The notes under the pieces are model-generated. The model was given only the letters and a program-made list of their open reading frames with translations, searched no databases and was not told the DNA's origin. From NCBI GenBank assembly GCA_963693315.1, contig OY856187.1:389064885-389128884 (forward strand): a DNA stretch of 64,000 bases, in the 5' to 3' direction. Positions 38,401 to 51,020 of this stretch are shown one piece after another; within the stretch, counting starts at the first letter, position 1, and each line of letters starts with the position of its first letter. Made by a program: the position numbers and the translations under genes. This DNA comes from Diogma glabrata (lineage: Eukaryota > Arthropoda > Insecta > Diptera > Cylindrotomidae).

Positions 38401-39168
38401 TTGTTGCATTAGAAGTTTGTCAAAGAAATATTGTCAAATATGTCAAAAAAATGATTTTCAACTATTTTTTTTTAGCCTATTTTTCGAAAAAAAAAATTTA
38501 TTATTTGTACATATTATAATGAAATTGAATTTGTTATACTTTTTGGAATATTTTTGGAATTTTGAAAAAATTTTGTGTTTTTGATTTTGTTATAATTTTT
38601 GCAATATCTTTTTGAATTTTGGAAGAAGTTAGATTTTTTGAATTTGTGAATTTTAAATTTTTATCAATATTCTTAGAATTTTGAAAAAGTTTCAATCTTT
38701 GATTTTGTAAGAATTTTTGGCATATTTTTAGAATTTTGAAAAAGTTTAAATTTTCGATTTTATTATAAGTTTTGGAATTTTGAAAAAAGTTTTTTCAGAA
38801 GTAATAAGGTATAAGTAGTAATTTAATTAGTATAATAGATATTATTAGTTTGTAATGTCACGTTTTTAATAGTCATTTTTTAATGGTCAGACAAATTTTG
38901 ACTTTTAATGGTGTTTATCTTAATTATTCAGGAAAGTTGTTTTTAACATAGAAAGTTATGAGTATAGCAAGTACTTTGACATTTAAATTTAAAATTTTTC
39001 AAAAAGTGGAGTTAGTCGCTTTGTGCAGTGAACGGCACGTATATCGCTGACCAAAACTAAAAACAATGTCCTTATAAAAGTGTTTTGCCGAAAACTATAT
39101 CAAAATCCTTAACCCAGACCGAAGTCTTGATATCTGAGACCCTTGAGATTTCAGCCACTTCATATTTT

Positions 39169-40580
39169 TTAAATTTAAAATATCGTTCTTATACTTCCTA
39201 TACAAAATGAACAATTTTACGCTTCTTTAAGTTGGTGTAAAACATACCTATTTCGGCCGGTTTACTTTACGGTTTCTCTTTTTGATACTTTACACCCACT
39301 TGCAAGAAGTGTAACATGTTACACGTAGCACAGGCGTAAAAGCAATCTCATCGCTAGCAAGTTGTTACCCTCGACCAACGACTGGGGCAACAAATTCTCA
39401 CTCGGGCTAAAATTTATAGCTTTATACCCTTGGTACATAAATAACTATTAAAATATCGAAAAATTTCGAAAATATATAATTTTAGCATGTAACGTGGTTT
39501 ACATAATTTTTCACCTATAGTACACAATACACACATAAAATAAGTGTTCATAGATTTTCCAGTAACTTTTCGGCTCCTTTACAAAAACAAATTGAATACA
39601 TATTATATCTGCTTTTTAATATATGTTTCATAACCACCGCATAACAAACTGTGTGTATCTTCTTACATCTTTGTAGACTCTTTTCAACTTAAACATATCT
39701 TATGAAAAGGTAAATCATATACTCATGTATTTTGTTTTTTAATGAAAATGAATTTAAAAAATAATAAATGTTTCAAAGTGAAAAGTTTTCTTTATTCTTA
39801 CATACATCATTTATTTTTTTATTTATCTTTTTTTTACCAAGAATAAAGAAAAACATAAAGAGATTGAAAACTTTATTTGATTTTTTATTCCACTTTTTTT
39901 TCAATCGATAAAAAAGGTAAAATGAGCTGGATCAATTTTTATTGTAACAAAGTTTGTTTCTTTTGGTAGATTTTATTAAATTAAAAGGTTGCGGTATATT
40001 TGCTTCTCAAAAGCTATATAACATTTAAAAACGAAACAAATCATTTATCGTTAGAATCAGTAAAAGAATTGGGTTCTGAATAGAAACGTGGAATGAGATA
40101 AAAAGTATGGAACGAGTGAGTGAGTGTTTTTGATTCCTATTGTATTATTTCAATTGCAAATCAAAGAAATAATTTAACAATCGTAAACCAAACAAATTTA
40201 TCGTTGAATGCTAACTTATTGCTCAACATTATCAACGCTAAGTGTAAGAATATCAAACACAAAAACTTTAATCAACAAGAACCCGAAGAAAAGTTTTAAC
40301 AGTCAGCATCTCTTTTAGGAGAAAAATAATAACACAATTGTAGTAGTCTTCTTAAAAATGTAATTATGATTTATGACAAATCATTGTATAAAAAACTCTT
40401 AGGAAGAACCCTAATTTATTAATATTATGTTTTAATATTCACATCAGCTAGCTGTTTTGTGTCAAATAATTTTTAAAGTAATAATGGGATTTGCCAGTAA
40501 TACTTTAAGATTGCTTATCGATTGCCAATTGCTTATCGTTTATGGCATTATTGTTTTTTTACAATAATGACTTTATAGAT
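39169..40580. other. AT-rich stretch with no recognised feature
   Basis: Spacer between Helentron-like copy E and the Penelope-like element. No coding frame or repeat recognised. Confidence 0.4.
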
Positions 40581-41177
40581 AAAATGCAATATTTAAAAAT
40601 ATACTTTTACTCTTACTTTATTTTTAATTTTATTTTAATAATAATAATATAAACTTCCTTATAGTAACAATTTGGATTTTATTTTTTATATTATAGAATA
40701 TCGATTTCGACTTACGTCATCCTCAGTTTTAAATTATTATTACAATTTTTGCTTAAACTATTACTTATACAGGTATCCCTCGTATAACGCGTTAGTTACG
40801 TTCCAGAAAAATTTCGCGTTATGTAAATTCGCGTTATATAAGTCATAGATTTCATATAAATTTAGGAGTTACGTTCAAATAGGTTTTTTTAAAATAAAAT
40901 ACATACTAAATAACAGACGCACATATATTTCAACTCAAAATTAAAATTCAGACTTTGTTATAAAATAAAAACACAAAATAAATATAACATATGTATTATA
41001 AAATTTAAAAACAAACTGAAAAAAATTAAAAGTTTATTGACAAACTTCATAATTGTTCATGATCAGGACTAATCTGTTTCACTGTCTTGAAATATTATTC
41101 GTGAAAAGCGTTTTGGGCGTACAATAGCTTCATCAGAAGATATTTCTTCTACATAGTTTTTGCTACTGGACAAAAAA

Positions 41178-44100
41178 CTAGTTATGGGACCTTGTGATTC
41201 TTCCACTGGTTTTTATTATTGCGAAATCAGTTATCAATCTTTGCTTGGTTTTTTTTTCGAGATCCTTTTCAATTTCATAATAAGGTGCTAGATTAAAATA
41301 TCTATTTACCTTATTATTTTCGCTTAATCTCTCCAATGAAGGATCATTATTTGTAAAGAAAGATTTCAATTTTTCAACCAAACCTAAGCCCTCTCGTATG
41401 CGCTTTAGGGTGAAATCTGGAATTGATTCACAGATATCTTCCTCCGAAGTGACGTCGTCTCTTTCATGTGCGATATTTGAGGAGGTTGGAGATTCAATTG
41501 TTAACTGAATTAACTCTCTTTCGTTGAGATATGAAGCTTCGTTTATAGTTTCATAAATGTCATCTTCGTTCATATCATTAAAGCCTTCTCCATTGAAACG
41601 TTGACCTACCGTTAATATTCGGCTCACTTCCACATTTAATGGTGCTTCCACATTATCTTTTGCAACAGCTTCCGGCCATATGTTTTTTCATGCGCCGTTT
41701 AGCGTTGACTGTTTTAATTTTTTAACAGGTGATTCTACAATTTGAATGCAGTTTAAAATTGAAAAGGTTTTCTACAATTCTGAACCTGTCATGTTGGCAT
41801 TAGAATCCATTTTATCGAGAATAAGTTGGAATGTTTGCCGAATATAATATGCTTTTAACGTAGATATTATACCTTGGTCTATCGGTTGAATGATAGACGT
41901 GGTATTGGGTGGTAGGAAAACTATTTCTACATTAGGATGGTTCAAGTTTCTTGGATGTCCTGGGTACAGATGTAAAGGTAATATTACCCATGGTAAAATT
42001 ACCGGTAAAATTGGTAATATTACGTAATATTACTTAGACTTGGTAAAATTGGTAAAATTGCAGTAAAATTTGATTAGACTTTGTTTAATAAAAATCAAAG
42101 TTTGTGCTTTTTTTGTGGAATTATAGAATATTTATTACAACAACAAGAATATTTATCACAACAAGATGCCTTTGAAAACCTAGATCTTAGACCAAAATGC
42201 ATCTGAGGTATTGAACACTTTTTTAAACAGCTGTAGATTGACGCTAGCCAATGTTATTGATTCCAGCAAATCATTTCATTTCAGATGATATGCAGTTCAG
42301 CTCAGCAGTATGTCTTTATGCAGAGGCGAGCAATTAATACGAATAAAAGAGTAAATCTTATGCATTTCATCAGTACACTGCGGTGAACTGTTTTTCAATT
42401 GCAGAACGTGTTGTGACAGATCGAGTGACATTCTGTTGGAAAAACAAAATGCTTCATTTGGCTCTATAGCAGTGTAGACGGATTTCTATATTATTTCTTT
42501 GCTTCGAATGTTAGATTGAATAATATTGTGAAGTTTGTAGATAGATGTCTTTATTGTTGGCCGCAAGTATAGTTCGTTTTCTCACAAATCGTGATTCTTA
42601 TAGTAAATTAGAATATTTGGAAATAATTTGAAAGTAATTTCGTTCGCGTTGTAACCATACTTTTAACGAAGCAGCAACAGCAGCAGATCGATGGAATTCT
42701 CAAACGGTTAAGAAGACACAACGCAACGAAACATTATCAGCCTTTCATTATAAATTTTTGTTTCGAGTTTGAGAAAAATATTTTTTTTAGCCATTTGCCT
42801 TTTATATTTTTCCCATGAAACAATGCACGAATTAGATTTTGGTTGTTGCACGCGTAATTAACGTAACCATCCCATCGTCGGCTGTGGCATATCTGAAGTG
42901 ACACACCACTCGTTTAATGTCGTTGACAATTATCAATGCTGAAAAACGTTGAACCGGGCTCATTTTCCAACCACATGCGATGAAAGTAGCATTTATCTAG
43001 ATTGGGATGCATCGCTTATAGTTTGAACATATATTAAGTTTCAATGAATATGCTTGGTTTTCTGTAGACTCACTTTTTGAATTTGTGTACCCTCCCCCCC
43101 CCCCCCCCCCCTCCGTTCAAATGTTTTTGTATTTCCATTCCATGTGTAATACTAATACGTAAACATTTCCGAATATAGTATTGTCCTTACAAACACATAA
43201 CTTCGACATAACAGTCAAGAAAGCTGTCATCGTTGTAGCCAGTTGGTCCAGGATTTGTTCCATTTTTGTAGATGTGCACAAAACGTGTTGTCCGTTTTCA
43301 AGATGTACTGCTAAGTAAACAACAGCCGATTTGCGTTCATTTTTTTAGATATAAAAGAATTTTCCATTGCTGATTATGTATATTCCTGTCTATAAATACT
43401 CTGCATAATAGCTTGTCTAAGCATATTTATCTCAATAAAAATATATTTGATCTGCATCTAATGTTTTTATAACCTATAGAAATGATTGTGGTATAGTCGT
43501 ACATTTTGAATTAGTTAAAAATGCAACCATAATTTAATTTTTTGATCCAGTTTTATATTTTACCTATTTTACCAATTTTACCAATCTTACCGGTAATTTT
43601 ACGGTAAAATTACCATACAAATATTTTACCGGTAAATTTACATCTGTAGTCCTGGGGCATTATCTAGTATTAACAGCACTTTGAAATTGTTCTTTTTTTC
43701 CCAATAAATTTAAACCTCAAGTATAAAACAATTAAAAAACCAATCTCGAAACATAGTGGTTGTAACCCAAGCCTTTTTATTTGCTCGCCGAGGAACAGGT
43801 AATTTAGATTTATCAATGTTTTTCAAAGCTCGTGGATTTAAAGACCGGTTTATAAATAAAGGCTTTGTTATATAGTCCCCTGATGCATTACTGCAGAGAA
43901 GTAGAGTGATTCTGTCCTTGGCGGCCTTAAAACCTGGTGCAACCTTTTCATTTTTTGAGATGTATGTCCGATGCGGCATTTTTTCCAATTTAGACCTGTT
44001 TTGTCTGCATTAAAGACTTGTTCTTTCTTCTAACCACCCTCTTCAATAATTTTGGCAAGAGTTTCAGGGTAAGCTTCTATGTCTGCCGATCCAGTTTCAC

Positions 44101-44595
44101 CTTGAAGTTTAATATTATGTAACCCAAATCGTGATTTAAAGTTTTCAAACCAACAACTGCTAGCTAATAATTTCATTTGCTCACATGATTTGGTTACTTG
44201 CACTGCATCTGGATTACTTTCTTTTAAATATGTAAAAATTTTGAGAGCTTTCGCCTTAATGGCATTTGTATTGACCTGTATTTTTTATTGTAGCACAGTC
44301 TTCTATCCACAACATTAAAGCTTTTTCCATTTTTTCTATTAAAACATGGTACACACGTGTCCAACTCGTTTTGCTCTTATTGATGACCTAACAATAACAG
44401 AATTTCTTATTTTATTTTCATTTTGTTTAATGGTGCGTATTGTGGATTCATATAATCTGAGAGATTTTGCTATTAATCCTGTTTTTTCACCACTGCTCAA
44501 TCTATCTAGAATTCTAATTTTATCATCTAAGGTAATAAACTTTCATTTTAGCGTAGGTTTTTCGACAGCTAAAATTTTACTATTCATGGCTAAAA
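41178..44595 (-). pseudogene. Tigger/pogo transposase, decayed and interrupted
   Basis: N-terminus near 44590-44400: MNSKILAVEKP, then ITLDDKIRILDRL and TGLIAKSLRLYESTIRTIKQ, a CENP-B-type helix-turn-helix. The DDE core at 43988-43710 reads RTYISKNEKVAPGFKAAKDR, LLLCSNASGDYITKPLFINR, PRALKNIDKSKLPV and KKAWVTTTMFRDWF. Past the nested hAT (41965-43648) the frame resumes with NLNHPNVEIVFLPPNTTSII, QPIDQGIISTLKAYY and RQTFQLILDKMD; LLILDNAPG lies just before the insertion. An acidic tail (41651-41178) ends the protein. Several frame breaks and the insertion, which separates the catalytic LDNAPG from HPN, make it inactive. It belongs to the Tigger subfamily widespread in animals. Confidence 0.85.
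41965..43648. mobile_element. Ac-like hAT element nested in the Tigger transposase gene
   Basis: The ends are TACAGATGTAAA and TTTACATCTGTA, with the 8-bp TSD GTCCTGGG at 41957-41964 and 43649-43656. Subterminal regions are packed with GGTAAAATT/TTACCGG words on both sides (41975-42070 and 43555-43640). The plus strand near 42370-42460 reads FSIAERVVTDR and NKMLHLA, matching the hAT C-terminal dimerisation motif (FS.AGR..T.RRS.L.PE). A C17 run lies near 43095. The rest is decayed. Confidence 0.85.
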
Positions 44596-44650
44596 AATTT
44601 TTTTTGAAATTATAAATGGGAAAATTAATTATGTATGCATATGTACACTA

Positions 44651-46495
44651 GGGTGTCCCACTAAAATAGCTTTATTTTAATTTTCATAACCTTGAACCGG
44701 AATTAGGTTCTTTATGGTCTTAAAAGCATCCCTGAATTTTTTCAGATTTTTTAAAAAAAGTTTAGAACTCGCTATTTTATTTTTTATGTTCCAGTGGCAA
44801 CAAAGTCTACATAATATCAGTTTTTCGAAAGTAACTTTTTCAGTTTTGATCTTACAAAAAATATTATAAAGTTGTAGATCTTAAAAAAATACATCGACTT
44901 TTTTTATGAAAAAAAAAATTTTTCAAGCTAAAAAAACGATCTTTTATAGTCGAATTTTACAAAAATTACTAATAAGTAATAACGTTCGTTTTTCACCAAT
45001 AACTATTTTAGTTTTGATTTTACGAAAAAAATATGGGAATAAAAGTTGTAGATCTTGAAAAAATGCATCGATTTTTTTTCTGTTTAATCAAAAAACATTT
45101 TTTTTTCAAGCTTAAAAAGGACGATCTTTTATAGTCGAATTTTACAGAAATGACTAACAACGTTCTTTTTTCGCCTATAACTATTTGAGTTTAGATTTTA
45201 CAAAAAAGAAGTTATGTAAATAAAAGTTGTAGATTTTGAAAAAATTCATCGATTTTTTTCTTTGTTCTAGTAATAAAATTTTTTTAAACTTTAAAAGAAC
45301 GATCTTTTATAGTCGAATTTTACAGAAACGACTAATAACGTACGTTTTTCGCCTATAACTATTTAGGTTTTAATCTTATAAAAAATTATGGTAATAAACA
45401 TTGTATAGATTTTCAATAAACACATCGAATTTTTTCTTTGTTTAAGCAAAAAAAAATAAATTTTTTTAAGCTTAAAAAGGATGATTTTTTTAATTCGAAT
45501 TTTACAAAAATAACTAATTACGTTCGTTTTTCGCCTATAACTATTTTAGTTTTGATTTTACGAAAAAGTTATGGAAATAAAAGTAGATCTTAAAAAAAAC
45601 ATCGATTTTTCTTTGTTTAAGCAGCAAAAGATTTTTTTAAACTTAAAAAGAACGATCTTTGATAGTCGAATTTTACAGAAATGACTAATAACGTTCGTTT
45701 TACACCTATAACTATTTTAGTTTTGATTTACGAAAAAGTTATTGAAATAAATATTGTAGAGCTTGAAAAAACATCAACTTTTTCTTTGTTTAAGCAAAAA
45801 CCATTTTTTTTTCAAGCTTAAAAAGGACGATCTTTTATTGTCGAATTTTACAGAAATAACTAATAACGTTCGTTTCATAACAAAGAAAAACATCGATGTA
45901 TTTTTTCAAGATGTAAAACATTTATTTCCATAATTTTTTGTAAATTCAAAACTAAAATAGTTATAGGCGAAAAACGAACGTAATTAGTTATTTTTGTAAA
46001 ATTCGAATTAAAAAGATCATCCTTTTTAGGCTTAAAAAAATTTATTTTTTTTGCTTAAACAGAAAAAAAATATCGATGTATTTTTTCAAGATCTACAACT
46101 TTTATTTCCATAACTTTTTCGTAAAATATAAACTAAAATAGTTATAGGTGAAAAACGAACGTTATTAGTCATTTCTGTAAAACTCGAATATAAAAGATCG
46201 TTTTTTTTAGCTTGAAAAATTTTTTTTTTCATAAAAAAAGTCGATGTATTTTTTCAAGATCCACAACTTTTATCTCCATAATATTTTTTGTAAGATCAAA
46301 ACTGAAAAAGTTATTTTCGAAAAACTGATATTATGTAGACTTTGTTGCCACTGGAACATAAAAAATAAAATAGCGAGTTCTAAACTTTTTTTTAAAAAAT
46401 CTGAAAAAATTCAGGGATGCTTTTAAAACCATAAAGAACTTAATTCCGGTTCAAGGTTATGAAAATTAAGATAAAGCTATTTTAGTGGGACACCC
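44651..46495. mobile_element. Foldback element built of ~180-bp internal repeats, TA target
   Basis: Ends GGGTGTCCCACTAAAATAGC (left) and its inverse (right), both next to TA. Outer arms of ~190 bp are inverted (44651-44840 and 46310-46495). The left part holds about six direct ~180-bp units marked by TAGTCGAATTTTACAGAAAT, TAACGTTCGTTTTTCGCCTA and ACATCGA.TTTTTTCTTTG; from about 45885 two to three more units run in inverse orientation. The molecule can form one long hairpin. No ORF of note. Confidence 0.8.
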
Positions 46496-47078
46496 TAATG
46501 TACATAGTAAATACGATTTCATTAGTTATCTTGTACGAAAGAATTTAATTCGAAAAGTGCTTAAAAAAATTTTGTTTTTTTTCTAATAAACATTCCAAAA
46601 TAGTAAAGAAATTATTTAACCAATAACAGAAATCTATTTAATCTATTCTCGATCACATATATAACTTATCCTGATACTTAAACTATAATAGTAGTTTATG
46701 TCACAAGTACGCAAAATATGGTTTTAGTGGACGAATCGTAATGTTTCCGGACGAGGCGCTAGCCGAGTCTGTAATATGAAGATGAGTCTGCTAAAGCCAT
46801 TTGCGTACGTGTTGCATACAACGTTTTTTAGTATTAGCTCTTAGGATTTTTTTTTCTAATTTATTGCTTAATTTGTATTCTTGCGTACCTAAAATTTTCA
46901 TTTTTGAACAAAACTTATCAAAGCAATTGTGATTATAATTTGAAAATAATTATAATATAAAATGAAAACAAATTTTGAATCCGCTAAAGTGTTGTCATAA
47001 CAACTTTAAGTACTAAGCCACTAAAATACAATTTTGCGGACTCTAAACAGTTCTAAAAGTAATCATTTTTCGGAGCTA

Positions 47079-47849
47079 ATGGGTCATTCCAAAGTGACTA
47101 ACGTAACATTTATACCGAAATTCACAACTGTGTTTCCTTCTAACTAAAATAGTAAGAATTATTTAAAGCACTTTTTGACTTTTTAAAATGTAAATCGAGT
47201 TTATTTATCTAAATCAGAAAGCTTTTTTATTTAGATTAAATTTGTTAGATATTTTTTAAATAAAAATGTAAATGTGACTAACGTAACATTTTTTATACCA
47301 TTAAATTAACACCTAAATTATGAACCGAAATTCTCTAGATGTTGAAAATGTACATAAAATTTATTGATAAGTTTCTTCAATTTAATCAATGTATTTTTTA
47401 AAAAAGCCAATAACTTTTTTAAAAATTTGTTAGTTTTTCATAAATTGACGCTTTTGATTTAAATGATGTGTGACTAACGTAACGTGACTAACGTAACACA
47501 AAAGAATTCATGTATTTAGAATGCTTACCTCATTTATTTGGAAAGCAAAGCAGTCCAATTCAGACACTCCAAACTTTAGCTTTCAGAAAATAAAAAGTCT
47601 AAAACAATTCGGTTTATTATGTTTGTGCTATGCTATATTCTTTTTAGATATATTTTAATTCGTATATTAAGCCTTTTTCACAACCATGCGCTTAATTGCA
47701 TTCTAAACAAAATAACAATATTGGAATTTTCACAGTTGTTGCCATATCTTATAGTAAAATATATGAAAAAAAAATTATAGGTCACAGTTACAGTTTTATG
47801 CAGAAAAAAAATTTAGCTTGAAGGTTGACTTTAAAATGGAATGACCCTA
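47079..47849. mobile_element. Small inverted-repeat element with GTGACTAACGTAAC motif
   Basis: Left end TAATGGGTCATTCCAAAGT and right end, reverse-complemented, TAGGGTCATTCCATTTTAAA share GGGTCATTCCA beside TA. GTGACTAACGTAAC occurs at about 47093, 47275, 47470 and 47480. About 770 bp, no coding frame. It resembles a Tc1/mariner-type MITE. Confidence 0.6.
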
Positions 47850-48221
47850 ATACTAAAAAAAAATTTATTTACCTTATTAAAAACTTATATTTTCAACCTT
47901 TTAATTTTAAATTATAAAAAGACAAATTTTAGAATAAAATTGTTTCCCAATTAAACATCTAAAATCCACAAAGGTTCACACTGTTATAATAGTTTTTAAT
48001 TCAACAAGTACGTATTGTATTTTCTTTTCAACTTCGCGTTATAAAAGTAGAAATTTCGCGTTATACTGAAACCGAATTTTTTTTTTCAAATAGCGTTATA
48101 TCGAAAACGCGTTGTATAAGTACCGCGTTAAACGAGGGATACCTGTATACTATTTCAACTGCTGTTTTTTATTATTATGTCATATATTTTGTTAGTTTTG
48201 GTGTTGATTTTATAATTTAAA

Positions 48222-50133
48222 ATGTTGTTATTGTTTTTATGTTTATATATTTCTATTTCTTCCAATCTATCTAGATGTTGTCCTCTCCTTTTTTTATGTA
48301 ATATGGTTAAATTTGTGTTGATATTGGTGTATTTGTGTTTTTCTATTTTTAAATGTTGGGCATATCTGGATTTTGGATCGCTTCTGTTAATTTCATTGGT
48401 GTGCTCGATAAATCTTTTTTTGAAGGACTACCCCGTCTGGCCTATATAAAATTTACTGCTGTCGTCACAGGTAAGCTTATAAACACATGTATCTAAGGTT
48501 TGGGTTTTTTTAGTTTTAGGTAGTTTTCTATTTTATTTTTGTTTTTGTATGCTGCAATATATCCATATTTTTTAAAATTTTTTTGGATTATTTTGAATGT
48601 TGTTTTATTCTATGTTACGCCTACGTATTTTTTACCTGCTAAGTTTTCTTTATGCTTCAACGTTGTTAGGGTTCGCAAATTTTTCTTGTTTTTATATTTT
48701 ATATTTAGTGTGTCAATTATTTCATTTTTATATCCGTTTTTACTGGCTATGTATTTTATGTTGTTAAGTTTGTCTTGATAATTTTCTGCATTCATTGGTA
48801 TATTGTTCAATCTATTGATCATGTAGTTGTAGGCAGCTAGTTTATGTTGGTATGGATGATGTGATTTAATATTTATTGTTTGATCCGTTTGGGTTGGATT
48901 TCGGAATAATTTGAATGTGTGTTTTGAACCTACATTTTTGATTGATAAATCCAAAAAATTTATTGTGTTATTTTCTTCATTTTCTAACGTGAATTTGATG
49001 GAAGGTTCTATGCTGTTTATGTATTGGTATAATAGATTAAGCTGTCTTATTCGTTCCTTTGAATAATAAAATTATATCATCAACGTAGCGATACCAATAA
49101 ATGATTTTTTCTTTGTGCGGACTTATGTTATTATGTATGTATTTTGTTTCAAAATCATTGAGATATATTTCGTCTAAAGTTCCAGATAGTGGGCTCCCCA
49201 TAGGTAATCCTTCTGTTTGTTGATACTACTCATTGTTATGTGTGAAATTGTTTTGTTTTTTTATTTTGGTTATTATATTTATTATTTCTTGTGTATCTGT
49301 TGGGTTTAAACCATTTTTTATTAACATATTTTTTGTTATATATATTTTTTCTTATATTGGTATGTTGGAATACATGTTGGTTATATCAAACGATGCTAAT
49401 TTTGCGTTGTGAGGTATTATTATTGATTCTATTCTATTGATTAATTCTGTGTTATTTTTGACTGAATTATGAATTATGTACTTCGCTATTCTGTATGTTG
49501 GTGCTGTGGTGAAATTAATTAATGGTCTTATCGGTATATCTGGTTTGTGTATTTTTGGTAATCCTCTTAAACTTGGTGCTGTTGGTTTTTTCATTTTGTT
49601 ATACCTTATGTTCTTATCACTTAATATGTTGATGATAGTTTTTATTTGTGCATTAAATTCTTTCGTTGGATCTTTACTTAATTTTTCGATGTTGTTATTA
49701 GTGATGTATTCATCTATCTTATTGTTGTAGTCTGTAGTTTTTAAGATGACTAATGTATTCCCTTTATCTGTTTTGATTATTGTAGCATTGTTTTGTTTGA
49801 TCTTGTTTTGTATACTGCGTGTTGTTTTTATTTCTTTTTTGTTGTTGGTTTTTGAATTGTTTAAGTTGTTGTTTTTGTTGATATTTCATTAACTATTATT
49901 GATCTGATTTCATTTTGGTGGTGAATGTTAGTTTTCAATATTGAATTTTCTATTTCTATCAGATTTTCATTCATCTCTTTTCTTGTGTTGTTTGCTTGTA
50001 TGCCGTATTTCAATCTTTTTTCCAATAGTTGAGTTTCTTGATTGTTAAATTGCATTTCAGTGTAATTTTCTATTCTATTGTTATATTGTGGCGGTCTATA
50101 TTGATTTATTATGTTATTCTGATGAGTTCCCAT
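48222..50133 (-). pseudogene. Penelope-like RT and GIY-YIG endonuclease, multiply broken
   Basis: The N-terminal piece (50133-49861) includes QETQLLEKRLKYGIQ, a PLE hallmark. RT piece 49594-49352: LRGLPKIHKPDIPIRPLINF, TYRIAKYI and LASFDITNMYSNIPI (motif A region, D in FDI). The catalytic block YWYRYVDDII lies at about 49066-49095, preceded by GSPLSGTLDEIYL. The connecting piece 48954-48610 ends GKKYVGVT. The GIY-YIG part (48480-48222) reads KFYIGQTG, a stop where Arg is expected, SFKKRFIEHTNEI and LDRLEEIEI. Stops and frame shifts are present throughout. In life it would reverse-transcribe the element RNA and nick target DNA. The order RT then GIY-YIG is that of canonical Penelope elements. 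Confidence 0.85.
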
Positions 50134-50536
50134 TTCTATTAGTTTTGATTCTTTTAATTTTTTAATTTCAATTTTATGTTTTCACTTTTCTTTTTTATCA
50201 TGCTTTCCATATCATTCTTTACCGATTCGATTATTATTTCATATTCTATTTGATGACATTGTTTAGATATTAGTAATTGTAGGTTGTATACTTCTAATGT
50301 TATGTAATTTATTTTTGTGTAGAGTTCTTGAATTTGTTTTGTTAACCATGTAGTTTCTACTGTTTGTTTAGCTATTTATGCGGCTTTGAATCTATTGCTG
50401 ACGTTGATGTTAATATATGTAGGCATTATTCTATATTGCAGTATCGGTTAAAATGTTAATTTAATTTGTTTTGTTGTAATTTTACAAATTTGTATTAATA
50501 AATTTTCACTATTTTACTTGGTGGTGTATCACTATA

Positions 50537-51020
50537 TGTATGTGTTATTATGGTTTTCCATATTATTTACTCTTTGTGTGCTTTTGTCACTTTTGAATTA
50601 AAATGCAATATTTAAAAATATATTTTTTACTGTGTATTTTTAATTTTATTTTATTAATAATAATATAAACTTCCTTATAGTAACAATTTGGATTTTGTTT
50701 TTTATATTATAGAATATCGATATACTAACAAAATATATGACATAATAATAAAAAACAGCAGTTGAAATAGTATATAAGTAATAGTTTAAGCAAAAATTGT
50801 AATAATAATTTAAGAATTGAGGATGACGTAAGTCGAAATCGATATTCTATAATATAAAAAATAAAATCCAAATTGTTACTATAAGGAAGTTTATATTATT
50901 ATCAATAAAATAAAATTAAAAATAAACAGTAAAAAGTATATTTTTAAATATTGCATTTTAATTCAAAAGTGACAAAAGCACACAAACAGTGAATAATATG
51001 GAAAACCATAATAACACATA
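50537..51020. repeat. Terminal inverted dimer of the PLE
   Basis: Arms 50537-50722 and 50839-51020 are inverted copies (landmarks TATTATGGTTTTCCATATTA, CTTCCTTATAGTAACAATTT, TATTATAGAATATCGAT) around a ~116-bp spacer. The right arm plus spacer matches the other PLE end at 40581-40767 and 48148-48190 in inverse orientation. Confidence 0.8.

Larger units (their letters stand above)
30617..39168 (+). mobile_element. Helentron-like copy E, 5'-truncated and split by a 7.75-kb transposon
   Basis: Left piece 30617-30650 (GTCGGGATTTTTATGTGAGA, ATCAAAAACTAGATT) matches copy D near 19768-19800. The right piece resumes at 38401 with TTGTTGCATTAGAAGTTTGT, continues through the ~55-bp units and ends with CAGACCGAAGTCTTGATATC, a palindrome variant and CATATTTTTT near 39168. 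The 5' end with its GTCT patch is missing. Joining the pieces restores the order seen in copy D, which fixes both borders of the insertion independently of its TIRs. Confidence 0.7.
40770..48145 (-). mobile_element. Tigger/pogo-type DNA transposon (TA target), carrying nested elements
   Basis: Left end CAGGTATCCCTCGTATAACG and right end, reverse-complemented, CAGGTATCCCTCGTTTAACG; both flanked by TA, like Tigger (CAGG.ATACCTCG). Subterminal GCGTTATA words recur at both ends. A minus-strand DDE_1 transposase relic lies at 41178-44590. Three later insertions are an Ac-like hAT (41965-43648), a foldback (44651-46495) and a small inverted-repeat element (47079-47849). Removing these leaves roughly 3 kb. 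It sits in the terminal repeat of the PLE. Confidence 0.85.
40581..51020 (-). mobile_element. Penelope-like retroelement (PLE), interrupted by a Tigger element
   Basis: Minus-strand coding relics show a PLE-type N-terminus (50133-49861), RT (about 49600-49050) and a GIY-YIG endonuclease (about 48480-48222). Terminal sequence at 40581-40767 plus 48148-48190 matches 50730-50965 in inverted orientation, and part of it also matches 50585-50722 in direct orientation. Such mixed direct and inverted terminal copies are characteristic of Penelope elements. Without the 7.4-kb Tigger insertion the element is about 3.06 kb, normal for a PLE. Confidence 0.8.

Noticed and set aside
48222..48778. Plus-strand hydrophobic frames as membrane proteins
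   Set aside because: They are antisense to the GIY-YIG and RT coding of the Penelope relic.
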